This document shows, piece by piece, positions 1 to 9,111 of a stretch of DNA of 20,366 nucleotides. The stretch covers positions 1-20,366 of the forward strand of contig JADRCO010001314.1 of NCBI GenBank assembly GCA_021464525.1, in the 5' to 3' direction. Source of the stretch: Rhizophagus sp. LPA8_4_AMF. Its lineage: Eukaryota; Glomeromycota; Glomeromycetes; Glomerales; Glomeraceae. Under the pieces are notes generated by a model. That model was given only the letters and a program-made list of their open reading frames with translations, was not told where the DNA came from and did no database searches. The translations under genes and the position numbers were made by a program. Within the stretch, counting starts at the first letter, position 1. Each line of letters begins with the position of its first letter.

Positions 1-30
1 TTTTCCCGTATCTTTTCAACGGACTATTGT

Positions 31-83
31 GATACGTTATTTCTAAGGAAAAAATCGTGTAAAAACCTTATTAAAAACGTATC
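31..83. repeat. Imperfect inverted repeat (hairpin or transposon-end-like)
   Basis: Arms at 31-48 and 66-83 match as reverse complements at 15 of 18 positions (GATACGTT...TAAGG), with a 17-nt spacer. The arm sequence is less AT-biased than its surroundings. Such arms can be terminal repeats of a small non-autonomous element cut by the window edge, but no target-site duplication or partner end is visible. Confidence 0.4.
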
Positions 84-239
84 CAGTTTTTTTATAGGGC
101 GTCATGGCTTTGATATTGCATAATTCTAGCTTGATATTAGAAAGTTACTTTTATTTTAATCTTAATTTGTATAAGTTTATACATCAATGAGTCATATTGA
201 CAATTATCAAATCAAACATAAAATTATCTAATTCTTAAC

Positions 240-380
240 TGTCATATTGGTATAAGTCAGACTGACAAAAGTCAAGTCATTTGCTTAAAATGATTAATAA
301 ATTAAATCTTGATATTAATCAAATATATAGAATGAGTAAGGCAAAATGATTCAGTTTTTGTTGGTCTTGCCAATATGACA
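240..380. repeat. Short element bounded by an 11-bp perfect inverted repeat
   Basis: TGTCATATTGG at 240-250 recurs as its exact reverse complement at 370-380, giving a 141-bp interval. A near copy of the arm (GTCATATTGACA) lies at 191-202, and TGACA/TGTCA words are frequent from 190 to 415. The layout is compatible with a decayed MITE or a clustered binding motif. No ORF and no clear target duplication are seen. Confidence 0.35.
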
Positions 381-490
381 AAGATTTGATTCAATTATAT
401 AAATGCTTTAATGTGTCAGTCTAAATCATATTATCTACAAGAGATTTTTTTATTTAATACTCCTTCCAAACAATTTTATCATTTTTTATC

Positions 491-518
491 AATTCTTCAA
501 TTCTTCAATTCTTCAATT
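491..518. repeat. 8-bp tandem repeat
   Basis: The unit AATTCTTC occurs three and a half times without error, just upstream of the Crinkler-like remnant. It is a simple-sequence repeat with no other evident role. Confidence 0.85.
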
Positions 519-539
519 TATTTATCATCATAACATGAG

Positions 540-680
540 GACAAAAAGAATATTCTCAAAAAAGCTGAAGCTGAGGATCTAAAACTATGGCATGTTAATA
601 TTCATATCAGAGGAAGCAAAGAGTATGAAGAGCTTAAAAGAATCTTTATCTAGATATTGACATTGAAAAAAAATTTGAAG
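540..680 (+). pseudogene. Crinkler (CRN)-type N-terminal domain remnant
   Basis: Read from 549, the plus strand gives KKAEAEDLKLWHVNIHI and then a Ser-Lys-Glu-Tyr-Glu-Glu-Leu-Lys stretch, ending at a TAG at 651-653. One frame over, from 653, the reading continues as DIDIEKKFE and meets a good splice donor (G|GTAAGG) at 680/681. An acceptor lies at 759-760 (CATAG), giving an 80-bp intron. The LKLW-x-V signature followed by Asp/Ile/Glu-rich and KKF-Glu text resembles the header domain of Crinkler/RHS-like proteins, which are abundant in oomycetes and Glomeromycotina. The in-frame stop, the frameshift and the absence of any downstream Crinkler domain mark it as dead. Family assignment rests on motif recall only. 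Confidence 0.5.
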
Positions 681-980
681 GTAAGGTTTTAGATTCAAAA
701 TTGTGAACTGTATTTAACTTGTAATTTTGATGACTAACCAAATCTTTATAACCTTCATAGCTTCTTTAACTTCTTCAGACAATTGGAATAATCTGATGTC
801 TCCCTTAGGACTTTATGTACCAGCAGGGGGGTGATAATCTTTGGGCTAGTCATTTTATATGTGAAGGAAAAGATTTCTCTGACTTAAAGATAAGGAAATG
901 AGACTTCTTTATTGTCATAATTTATATGAAATGATATAGCACTAAATCCATCTCTGGATTGGTAAAAAAGATATTTCTCT

Positions 981-1558
981 GATTTATGCTCTTTGTTCAA
1001 TCGCCATTGGGCTTATCGGTGATATCTGTCATGCTCTTCAAGAGGCATCATTACCATATTGTGATATATTTATGAACATGTTATAAACAGGAATACCAAA
1101 CTGCAGTATTATTTTGCTTCAGTGATATTGCTCTCGCTATTGGTGGAAAATTTGAAGTGTATTTGGAAGTAATTATGATGGTCCTTGCTCAGGTTAGTAC
1201 AATGCGTACAGCTGCTAATTATGATATGATAGATTATGTGATGGCATTACGTGAAGGCATACTAGAAGCATATGTTGGTATTGTACAAGGCTGAATTGTT
1301 ATTACGTTATATTGAACAAATCTTTAATTTCTTGAGTATGACTTGAATGATCCTGACAGATCAGAGATTATTGCTCGTAGCATGATTGGCTTAATTAGTG
1401 ATTTGGCTGAAGCTTTCCAAGCCGGTCAAATCAAACAATGGTTCACCATCAAATTTGTTGCTGCGGCATTGAAGGAAGGTCATACAAATTGAAGCTTACC
1501 TAACAGCACAAGAGAAGTTACTCAATGGGCTAAAAAGATGGTTAAACGAGCATTTCTA
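981..1558 (+). pseudogene. KAP95: Importin subunit beta-1 (karyopherin beta, KAP95-type) pseudogene, C-terminal part
   Basis: Importin beta is the HEAT-repeat receptor that carries cargo through nuclear pores. Pieces of its C-terminal region appear in order but in different frames. From 985 (frame 1) the reading gives IGLIGDICHAL and ends at TAA 1084-1086. From 1091 (frame 2) it gives DIALAIGGKFEVYLEV and NYDMIDYVMALREGILEAY, ending at TGA 1292-1294. From 1293 (frame 3) it gives a short IEQIFNF piece. From 1340 (frame 2) it gives NDPDRSE and MIGLISDLAEAF, then TGA at 1490, and then TREVTQWAKKMVKRAF, which corresponds to the family's extreme C-terminus. At least three frame changes and several stops rule out a functional gene. 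Faint similarity may extend upstream to about 780. The N-terminal half is absent, so this is a truncated, old copy. Confidence 0.85.
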
Positions 1559-1560
1559 TT

Positions 1561-2079
1561 ATTTCAATTGGTCCTCTTGCAAGTCAATAATTTCACCTTG
1601 TTTTTGACATGAATGGAGATGATTTTGGTCCAATTATTAAGGAAGTGGCCAAAGTGTTGTTACAAAAAGATTGACTTCCATTAGTATCTATTTCTAAATT
1701 TTCAAAACAAAATGTATCTAAGACTCATGAATGTCTCCTTGTACCAATTCAGCATAATTTAGTATATTGAGCAGAAACTAGAGAAGGTTCACGTAATTCA
1801 ATTCATTATTCTATTGAACAAAATGAAGTTTTAGCAAGAGTTAATTTTGGAATTTATATAAAATATGCAAATGAATGGGTTAGACATAGGGGAGCTGATG
1901 AGATTACTTATTATATGCTGTTAAATGGTGAAGGAACGTTCAATGGATTCATCAAAGATCAAAATATATCAAAGAGAACGAACAAATACAAAGAGTTAAA
2001 GATGACATTTAAAAAAATTGTGGAAAGGTGTTATCTTACACCAGTAAAGAGTAACAGATTCAAAATCTGCCCAGGATAA
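1561..2079 (+). pseudogene. Decayed coding frame of unknown family
   Basis: Frame 1 from 1561 stays open to a TAA at 2077-2079 except for three internal stops: TAA 1588-1590, TGA 1672-1674 and TGA 1768-1770. That is about 172 codons, which is unusual in DNA this AT-rich. The readable segments have mixed, globular-looking composition (for example FDMNGDDFGPIIKEVAKVLL, then IEQNEVLARVNFGIYIKYAN and GADEITYYMLLNGEGTF). I do not recognise the family. It starts immediately after the importin-beta C-terminus, so it may be a separate gene fragment or part of a transposed block that carried both. No start codon context or splice site can be defended. Confidence 0.45.
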
Positions 2080-2080
2080 G

Positions 2081-2302
2081 GCATCAGAGGCTGAACAACG
2101 CAAATTAGCAAAAGTCACCAATTTTATTCCCACAAAAAAACAAATGGCTGAAGTGAAAGCTAAACTCATGGCTGTAACTGATGATGGCAGTGTCGCAACA
2201 GGATCGAAATGTAAAATTAACTTTGATAGCATTGATCCAATTGATGAAAATCAATATTATCGTGTAAATTATGAAAAATTTAATTTAGTAATTGGTTTTT
2301 GA
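2081..2302 (+). pseudogene. Second decayed frame, unknown
   Basis: Frame 2 from 2081 is open for 73 codons to TGA 2300-2302 and has a protein-like composition (EAEQRKLAKVTNFIPTKKQ, then an acidic and basic mixture). It probably continues the frame ending at 2077-2079 after a frameshift, since only a few bases separate them. There is no start codon or recognisable domain. The minus-strand frame over the same bases has no plausible protein features and is taken as its shadow. Confidence 0.35.
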
Positions 2303-3077
2303 CATATCTTATGGAGATCTGTAGAAGAAATAGTATCTAATTATTCATATGATAAGATTTAAAACTATTATTTAGTTTGACAATTTTTTTAATGCATATT
2401 TAAACATAATGATCTCATTAATATTTTATTAAGTATAAGGCTTAAATAATAAAATTTACATATTAATTATAACATTATATTATAACTAAGTAAAAATATT
2501 AATAAATATATATTACACTATATAAAGTTTATTACTTCACCTAAAATTTTAATTTGTAAATACACAAATTTTAGTAAGTGTATATGCTGAATTTCGTTTA
2601 TATGTTATTATATTCCACGTTGATCAGCTGCAGCCATTAATAATGAATGTTCTATATAGACATAAAAAATCTATATTTTTATATTTTTTTAAAAAAATTG
2701 GAATATTAAAAATATATAAATTAATAATTACTGGTCATAAAAATTTATAAAAAAAAAATTACATACAGTTAATTTTATAATTGATTAAAAATTTTTATCC
2801 CAATAGAATTTTTCATTTTGGCCAGAATTAATATATAACATATTTTAATGCCGGCCAGAATCAAGGGTTTAAAAAGCAACTGAATTTTATTGAATCGAAA
2901 AAAATTATTACTGAATTATAAACAATAATTTTGATTATTAATATATACAATTTGGGAAAATAATTTTTTGATTTTTTTTATTGCTCGTAATAAATTTGAT
3001 AAATTATAAATTATAAAATAAATACCAAAATTAAGTATTATATTATTAATAATAATAATAAAGATTAAAAAATTTTT
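2303..3077. other. AT-rich spacer
   Basis: No ORF or RNA gene is supported here. The stretch is dominated by A/T runs. An imperfect direct repeat, GGCCAGAATTAA (about 2820-2831) and GGCCAGAATCAA (about 2855-2866), is the only GC-containing structure and could be transposon residue. A (TAA)n microsatellite lies at about 3041-3062. The 3' end of the F-box gene transcript falls in this spacer. Confidence 0.6.
2977..2982 (-). terminator. Possible polyadenylation signal of the F-box gene
   Basis: AATAAA on the minus strand, about 95 bp past the stop codon of the F-box gene. The position is plausible, but in DNA this AT-rich the hexamer arises often by chance. Confidence 0.3.
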
Positions 3078-4547
3078 TCAATTATTGGTCAAAACATTTT
3101 TGACAATATATCTTTTGATAATTTCATCATGTTGACGTGTTCTATTACATATAGAAAATAACAAAGGTTTACTTAATCTTTTTTCACAACCTTCCAAGAA
3201 TAAATTCAAAGATTCAGTATTACAAGACCAACTTTCGGATAACCACATCATTTTCAAATTTTTCGGTATATTCTTGCTAATTGATTTCATTACGTTACTT
3301 ATGTCATAACATGGTGAACCATTATCATTATCATGTATATAAAAATATTCTAACTTTGAACATTTTTGAAAGAATAAAGGTAAAAAATAATTAATAACTA
3401 CATTTGCATAAGACCCAAGATATTCTGTAAGATTAGGACAATACATGATTATTGTGGAGATTAATAATGGGAAATTATTTGTATCTTGTGGCGTTATCCA
3501 ATATAAATATATACTTGTTAAACTTCCACTCGTATTCTTAATCAAGGTTGATATCTGATAAAGATAAGGAAAATCTAATTGAAGTTGAAGTTCGCGTAAT
3601 TTTCGAAACTTAGAATTAACAAAATTTTCCATAAGATCTTTGCCAAAAGGCTCCACGTGAGTTATTGCTAGTTTTTCTAAATTATTGCAGTTTGAGAAAA
3701 CATCCATTGAAAACATTCTATGAATAGATAATGAAGTAAGAAAATTAACTTTATGCTTTAAAGAATTTTCAATACTTGGAAATTGAAATTTTGAAGTAGT
3801 AGCTTCTATTGATAAACTAAGTAACGGTTTTTGTTGAACTTGAATTAATTCTGCCAATCCTTTGTTATCATTACAAATACAATTAATTCGTAAATGTTGA
3901 ATATTATAACTAATTTTAGATGCTTGAAAGAAAATTTCCGGTTCCATACATCCATCAAATGAAAATTCGTTAAGCCATGACAAAGATTTTTCCGCCCCAG
4001 GAAAAAAATGAAGTCTTAAAAATGTATCCGAGAGACTCTTTATTTGATCCGATCTTCTCAAATGAAGTTGTTTTAAATTATCACAACTTTCTATAAAATT
4101 TTTATATAATTGTTCAAGCAATTGATAAGTTTGAAATATTGGAATAAAACACTGTTCCTCTTTTGGTGTTGTATTACATTTTTCGATCCACATTTCCGTT
4201 GCATCAAGTAATATTACATTGTCCAAATGTCGTAAATATGATGAATAATTGAATGTAGCTCTTCTTTTTAGTGTCGGCGTCATTTTTATTCCACATTTGG
4301 AAAGAATTATTTTTGCTTCATCACTTAGGCACATTATGTAAGTTGTGATGAGCATACAAATCTTATCGCGAGTCAACTCGTTTTGTTGAAGATTCATCAA
4401 TGGTTCTTCCCAAAGCATGGGAATTGCTACTGCGCACCATCGTCGATTCACCAATGAACATGAACGTAACGTAATGTAATCAAAATTTTGTTGAATTATA
4501 AATTCAAAGATCTCGATGAGACACTCTACAGGAAGCTTTATCGACAT
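3078..4547 (-). CDS. F-box protein with degenerate leucine-rich repeats
   Basis: Single-exon gene of 489 residues. Residues about 3-45 form an F-box: a Leu-Pro-x-Glu-x-Leu-x-Glu-Ile-Phe start, then CSLVNRRWCAVAIPMLWEEP. The F-box binds Skp1 and recruits substrates to an SCF ubiquitin ligase. The remainder is Leu/Cys/Asn-rich with irregular LRR-like beta-strand motifs (LEKLAIT, LRELQLQLD, LTSIYLYW, LEYFYIHD, LKMMWLSE), expected to form the substrate-binding solenoid. The layout and length match the large expanded F-box families of arbuscular mycorrhizal fungi. The ATG has an A-rich leader. TATATAAG lies only 12-19 bp upstream, too close to be a confident TATA box. No frameshift or missing region is seen. 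The substrate cannot be inferred. Confidence 0.88.
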   Translation of the reverse strand: MSIKLPVECLIEIFEFIIQQNFDYITLRSCSLVNRRWCAVAIPMLWEEPLMNLQQNELTRDKICMLITTYIMCLSDEAKIILSKCGIKMTPTLKRRATFNYSSYLRHLDNVILLDATEMWIEKCNTTPKEEQCFIPIFQTYQLLEQLYKNFIESCDNLKQLHLRRSDQIKSLSDTFLRLHFFPGAEKSLSWLNEFSFDGCMEPEIFFQASKISYNIQHLRINCICNDNKGLAELIQVQQKPLLSLSIEATTSKFQFPSIENSLKHKVNFLTSLSIHRMFSMDVFSNCNNLEKLAITHVEPFGKDLMENFVNSKFRKLRELQLQLDFPYLYQISTLIKNTSGSLTSIYLYWITPQDTNNFPLLISTIIMYCPNLTEYLGSYANVVINYFLPLFFQKCSKLEYFYIHDNDNGSPCYDISNVMKSISKNIPKNLKMMWLSESWSCNTESLNLFLEGCEKRLSKPLLFSICNRTRQHDEIIKRYIVKNVLTNN

Positions 4548-5654
4548 TTTTGGTTAATCTTATATACAAAGTTTTATGATCGTCTAATATATAAAATGTA
4601 AAATTAATTACTATAAATTTTTTTTAAAATAATAATAATAATAATAATAATAGGACAGGATAAAAAATATTTTTATTAAAATAAAAAACAATAATTTTCT
4701 GTTTATTTTTTTCTAATATTATAAATAAAATAAATAAAACCAACTGAAATAGCTTACTTATGAAATTTTTTTAACTTATTATCGGTACTTTGCATAAAAA
4801 AAAATTTTTTTTTGATCGGAATGTAAAATTTCATTAATATATCATTTTATATACTTTAGTTAGGTTCAATAATGTCAACGCAATCGAACCAAATCAAGAA
4901 ATCGCCGAAATATTTTTAGAAATTCAGCCTCAACCTCTATTTTTAAAACTGTCGATCAATTATGTCGAGACAATCTTGATTATTCCTTTGATTGGTTTAC
5001 AAAAATAGAAGCGATGACGCCGCTCTTTAAATAAGTCATACTAGTCCAAAATTGGTAATTATGGAATGACAATTTATGCAATGCGTGGTGATTATAAAAA
5101 GCACCGGAATGGTTGTTGCGTTTCTGTGCTTGGAAAAAAAAAAAAAAAAATTTTTTTTTTTTTGAAAAAACAAATAAATCATGAAGATTTATCACAAACT
5201 GTGCAATGTAATCATGTAATCATGGAGAAATTAGTATAGATGAATGTTTCAGCAATTATATTCTATAATCATCACTGAAAAAGGAAAATAGAAACTTTAG
5301 AGGTAAATTATTTGTAAGGAAAAGAAAAAATTCTTCGAAACATACTTGAAAAATAGCGTAAACTTATTATTGCTAAAATACCTATTTTTTGTTATTTTAT
5401 GTCGAAAGTTATTCAACATCAAACTGGATTTTTCTTTCATTCGTTTCTTTTTTACAATATTTGCTAGAAATATTAATAAAATGATGATTTGGGACTTGGG
5501 AGGAAAAATGCCATGGTGTTCATTGAAGTATTCTTGAAGATGTATAATTCTGTATTTTTGGGGATGTCTTGATTTATAATTAATTAAAAGCCTATTAGAA
5601 AGAAACTCTGGTATTTTGACATTTTATTAAATAAGTCACGTGAATATATTTATT
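4548..5654. other. Intergenic spacer with weak coding-like remnants
   Basis: AT-rich, with an (AAT)n microsatellite at about 4628-4652 and a perfect A17/T13 run at 5134-5163 that could fold on itself. Plus-strand frames at about 4870-5034 read as protein-like text ending KTVDQLCRDNLDYSFDWF plus a short tail at a TAA. A further piece at about 5226-5350 (GEISIDECFSNYIL) is interrupted by a stop. Neither matches a family I can name and no intact gene can be built. The 63-codon plus-strand frame at 5346-5537 has no supporting feature. Confidence 0.5.
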
Positions 5655-5915
5655 ACTGCGAACCGAATCCCACAATCATACTAAACCATATATAACTGTT
5701 ACATTAGTAAATTATTTCCCTTTACCGACAATTGCACATACAGTTCATAAATTATTTATATTTTCTCGTGTATTTCGTGAGCATTCCCGTGCAAAATAAT
5801 AATGTAGAACTTTTTTAGAGGATTTTGCCTTTTTTTCAATAAGAAAAGTGGTTCGAATCTGTTCAGAGGGTTCTTACAATTTGATTAATTATCGCACAAC
5901 TTAAATTACATTAAT

Positions 5916-6675
5916 TCAAGGCTTGAGTGCAAGTACAAAATAATTATGAACATGAATTTCACGTCCATCCAAACCGTAATTCATTTGTCTCAAATGCTGT
6001 TAAAATAATTTTTTTTTTAGGACGTTCGTTTAATTAATGAAAGAATTGTTGCAGGAAGACATATAGAAAAAAGACTTACTCGACCAGCTTTACCTATTCT
6101 GATTTTTCCATTATGTTCTGGTTTAGCGATATATAACTCATTATTTTTGTCCTATTATTAAAGTAAGAAAATTTTTTTTAAAAAAAAGATCAAACGAATA
6201 ATAAATATAGGAAAACTTACGGCTCCATGTCCTCCTTTCAGAGGAATAAAGGATTGTGGATTGCAAGTTCCCGAACTTAACATTTAAATAAATAAATCAA
6301 CAGATTTTTCTAACTTTATCGTTTCAAAATAACAATTTTAAAAAAAATAATTTTTATTTCTACCATTCAACCCAATGAAAATAAGATTTGTCTCCGGTTA
6401 AAACTTCATATTTAGAAATAATTTCCTCTTTTCCACCCCATCCAATAATGAGACATTCACGATCTTTATCTACATATCCTACATGTATTCCATCTTTAAA
6501 ATGTCCCCTACCAATTGCATGATCTCCTTCCCAAAATGAAATTGGAGGAACTTTTCCATCAGAAGCTTCAACCCAATTTGCTTCCTAAATAACAAATTTC
6601 AGATTTGTAGCGGAATGTAAATATATTAAATAATCGAAAGATAATACTTACCTTATGCTCTTGCGCAACTGTCAT
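5916..6675 (-). CDS. DM9-repeat (DUF3421) protein, array copy 1
   Basis: Five exons on the minus strand: 6675-6652, 6584-6364, 6275-6221, 6151-6080 and 5996-5916. All introns are GT-AG (67, 88, 69 and 83 bp) and phases agree. The 453-nt CDS gives 150 residues. After an 8-residue start (MTVAQEHK), residues about 9-82 form a first DM9 repeat: NWVEASDGKVPP, AIGRGHFKDGIHVGYV, IIGWGGKEE, YEVLTGDK. Residues about 83-150 form a second, more diverged repeat: FIPLKGGH, ELYIAKPEHNGKIRIGKAG, NYFVLALKP. DM9 proteins of oyster and insects are two-repeat mannose-binding lectins or immune factors; the GGKE and YEVL signatures are those of the family. There is no signal peptide, so it is predicted cytosolic. 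Ligand and role are inferred only from the family. Confidence 0.85.
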
Positions 6676-6745
6676 GGTATGTGAAAATTTATATTTATGC
6701 AAATATTAAACGTGATTCACCTATATATATATGTTCAAACATGAC

Positions 6746-6772
6746 GATCATTTGACCAGCCTTAAATATCGA
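6746..6772 (-). promoter_or_regulatory. Conserved upstream box of DM9 copy 1
   Basis: The block GATCATTTGACCAGCCTTAA followed by ATATC on the plus strand recurs upstream of the other copies, with this one beginning 71 bp before the ATG. A TATA-rich run (TATATATATAT) at 6722-6732 lies between the box and the start. Conservation among otherwise diverged spacers suggests a shared promoter element, although recent duplication alone could explain part of it. Confidence 0.45.
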
Positions 6773-7086
6773 ATGTTTGTTTTAATAAGGTATCTTTTAT
6801 TTCGAGAAAAATCTTTAGATTATTCATTATTGAACGAATCACAATTCAATTTTAAAAATAACCAATCTTTTAATTTAAATTCGGAAGAATCCCTAAACTA
6901 ATGTTATATATTTTAGTTTTGCCGAAAAATGCGTATATAGTCCATAATTTTTAATTTTTTTCGCCTTTTTTCAAAAAAAAAAAAGTGATTCAAATCTGTT
7001 CAAATCTGTTCAGAAAGTTCTTACTACAATCCAATTTATTAATTCCTTTTTTTAAAGTATGGATCTATTGTATCGAATTATAAAAT

Positions 7087-7828
7087 TTAAGTCTTAATTG
7101 CAAGTACAAAATAATTACTAGCCGAATTTTCACGTCCATCCAAACCGTAAGCCATTGAGTTCCAATTCTTTTAAGAAAAAAATTTTTTATTCAGGAAGTT
7201 CGTTTGTTTATAAATGTAGCAAAAAAAAACATGACTTACTGATCTAACTTTACCAATTCTGATTTTTCCGTTATATTCCGTTTTAGCAATATATAATTCT
7301 TCATTTTTGTTCTATTATTAAAGGATTAAAGAGGAAAATTTTTAAACAAAAGCAGATCAAACGAATATGAAATAGAAGAAAACTTACGACTTCATGCCCT
7401 CCTTTTAGAGGAGTAAAGGATTGTGGATTGCAAGCTCCCGAACTTTACAATTAATAAATAAATTAAATAAATATTAAATTAATCACTTCATAATGAACAA
7501 TTTTTGAAGGTAATTTACCGTTCAACCCAATGAAAATAAGATTTATCTCCGGTTAAAACTTCATAATCACGAAGAATTTCTTCTTTCCCACCCCATGACA
7601 TTACGAGACCTTCACGATCTTTATCTACATATCCTATATGTATTCCACCTTTAAAATCTCCCCTACCAATTGCATAATCTCCTTCCCAGAATGAAATTGG
7701 AGGAACTTTTCCACCAGAAGCTTTAACCCAATTTGCTGCCTAAATGATAAATAAATTTTAGATTTATAGCCGAAGGAAAGCACGATATTAAAAATAATGC
7801 TTACAAAATGTTCTTGTGCAAATGCCAT
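7087..7828 (-). CDS. DM9-repeat (DUF3421) protein, array copy 2
   Basis: Five exons on the minus strand: 7828-7805, 7739-7519, 7442-7388, 7311-7240 and 7167-7087. GT-AG introns are 65, 76, 76 and 72 bp. The 150-residue product is the same length as copy 1. The first repeat keeps NWVKASGGKVPP, AIGRGDFKGGIHIGYV, SWGGKEE and YEVLTGDK. The second has changed at conserved spots: VER replaces VEC before the exon 2/3 junction, KVRS replaces KAG(Q/R) at the end of exon 4, and exon 5 opens NWNSMAYG instead of an HL start. It is intact but is the most diverged of the complete copies in its second half, so it could be altering specificity or starting to decay. No signal peptide or membrane segment. Confidence 0.85.
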
Positions 7829-7880
7829 GATATGTGAAAAATTACATTCATTAGAGAAAGTGTGGATGGAGTAAAGTATT

Positions 7881-7960
7881 TCAATTTATATGTCGTCTAC
7901 AAGATCATGTGAATTTTTATAAACATTAGATCATTTGTCTAACCTCACATATTATTTGTG
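7881..7960 (-). promoter_or_regulatory. Promoter region of DM9 copy 2: TATA-like, TCACATGA and upstream box
   Basis: Read on the gene strand, ATATAAATTGA lies about 55-65 bp before the ATG (7881-7891) and is shared with copy 4. TCACATGA (7905-7912) is shared with copy 3 and, with changes, copy 4. The block at 7929-7955 (plus strand GATCATTTGTCTAACCTCA) matches the upstream box of all copies. Order and spacing are kept among copies 2-4. Confidence 0.45.
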
Positions 7961-8216
7961 AATATCATTTCTTTGGCAATTCGGACGAATACGTTAAACC
8001 AGTTGTAATTTATAAATTGTTTTCATTTTTTAAAAATTACATATACCAGTCAAATTATTTTATGTATTTTGTGAGCGTTCCGTCAATCTCGTACGGAAGA
8101 TTTTTGACTTTTTTCAAAAACGTGTTCAGAGGGTTCTACAATTTAATTAATTACTTTTTTTTTAAAGCACTGTATGTATCTATTACAACTAACAAAAAAT
8201 TTTTATATTTTATAAT

Positions 8217-9082
8217 TTAAGGCTTAATTGAAAGTACAAGATAATTCATAACGTAGTTTTCTTGTCCATCCAAACCATAAGTCATTATGTTCAAATGCTG
8301 TTAAAAAAAAAATAAAATAAAAAAATAATTTTTTTAAGTTCGGAGAATTGTAACAAAGAAAGAAAAAAAAGAGTCTTACTTGACCAGCTTTACCAATTTT
8401 AAATTTTCCATTATGTTCCGCTTTAGCGATATATAATTCTTTATTAGTGTCCTATAATTAAAGGAGAAAAAGTTGAAAATAAAAATAGATTAAATTAGTA
8501 TAAACTTACAGCTTCATGTCCTCCTTTCAAAGGAATAAAATTTGATTTTGGTCGACAAGTTCCTGAACTTTTACAATTCGATTAAAAAATAAATAAATAA
8601 CTCTAATTTTTGTTCACTTTTAAAAAAAAAACAAAATTAATAATTTCTACCATTCAACCCAATGAAAATGAGATTTATCTCCAGTTAAAACTTCATAATC
8701 ACGAAGAATTTCTTCTTTTCCTCCCCATCCAATAACGAGACATTCACGATCTTTATCAACATATCCTATATGTAAACCATCTTTAAAATGTCCTCTACCA
8801 ATTGCATAATCTCCTTCCAAGAATGAATTTGGTGGAATTTCTCCACCAGAAGCTCAATAATAAAAAAAATATACAAAAAAAAACCATTAAAGCCATGTGA
8901 GAACGGGAAAACGTTTCCTTTAATATTATTCGACTTCCTTTTATTCAAAGTAAAATGAGTATTGTGTGGGAGTTTTCTTTTTCCTCATTTTCCGAAATAT
9001 TGAATCATTTCAGATTTATAACCGAAAAAAAATATTATTCTAAAGATAATTTGCTTACAAAGTGATCTTGTGCGACTGACAT
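8217..9082 (-). pseudogene. DM9-repeat (DUF3421) gene, array copy 3, broken in exon 2
   Basis: Exon 1 (9082-9059, MSVAQDHF, donor GTAAGC), exon 3 (8567-8510, one codon longer than the others), exon 4 (8451-8380) and exon 5 (8297-8217, stop TAA) are intact and in phase. Exon 2 is recognisable only from 8853 down to 8651 (GEIPPNSFLEGDYAIGRGHF onward, GWGGKEE, YEVLTGDK). Its first six codons and normal acceptor are gone, replaced by unrelated DNA at about 8854-9011. An in-frame TGA directly precedes the surviving exon 2 text. The only nearby AG acceptors join exon 1 in the wrong phase and run into a stop near exon 2's middle. No full-length protein can be made by normal splicing. The clean remaining exons point to recent inactivation, or to an unusual alternative first exon that I cannot see. 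Confidence 0.75.
8854..9011. other. About 157-bp foreign segment inside DM9 copy 3
   Basis: Alignment by eye with copies 1 and 2 shows shared text up to 8853 on one side and from about 9012 (AGATTTATA) on the other. Between them about 37 bp of normal acceptor and exon sequence is replaced by about 157 bp with no match elsewhere in the window. No terminal inverted repeat or target duplication is clear. It looks like a combined deletion and insertion. Confidence 0.6.
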
Positions 9083-9111
9083 GATATGTGAAAATACTTA
9101 AAGAAATGCGT

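Noticed and set aside
1996-2232. 78-codon minus-strand frame
   Set aside because: It is antisense to two decayed plus-strand frames that look more protein-like, and it has no start context or domain.
5849-5861. GGTTCGAATC, matching a tRNA B box
   Set aside because: No A box, acceptor stem or anticodon arm can be formed around it. The same spot in the other array units is GATTCAAATC, so it is just unit flank.
7634-7828. 64-codon minus-strand frame starting at the DM9 copy 2 ATG
   Set aside because: It reads through the intron 1 donor and then exon 2 in the wrong frame. The spliced product is clearly the DM9 protein.
8766-8948. 60-codon minus-strand frame over DM9 copy 3
   Set aside because: It is the foreign segment fused out of frame to exon 2. 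No recognisable protein results.
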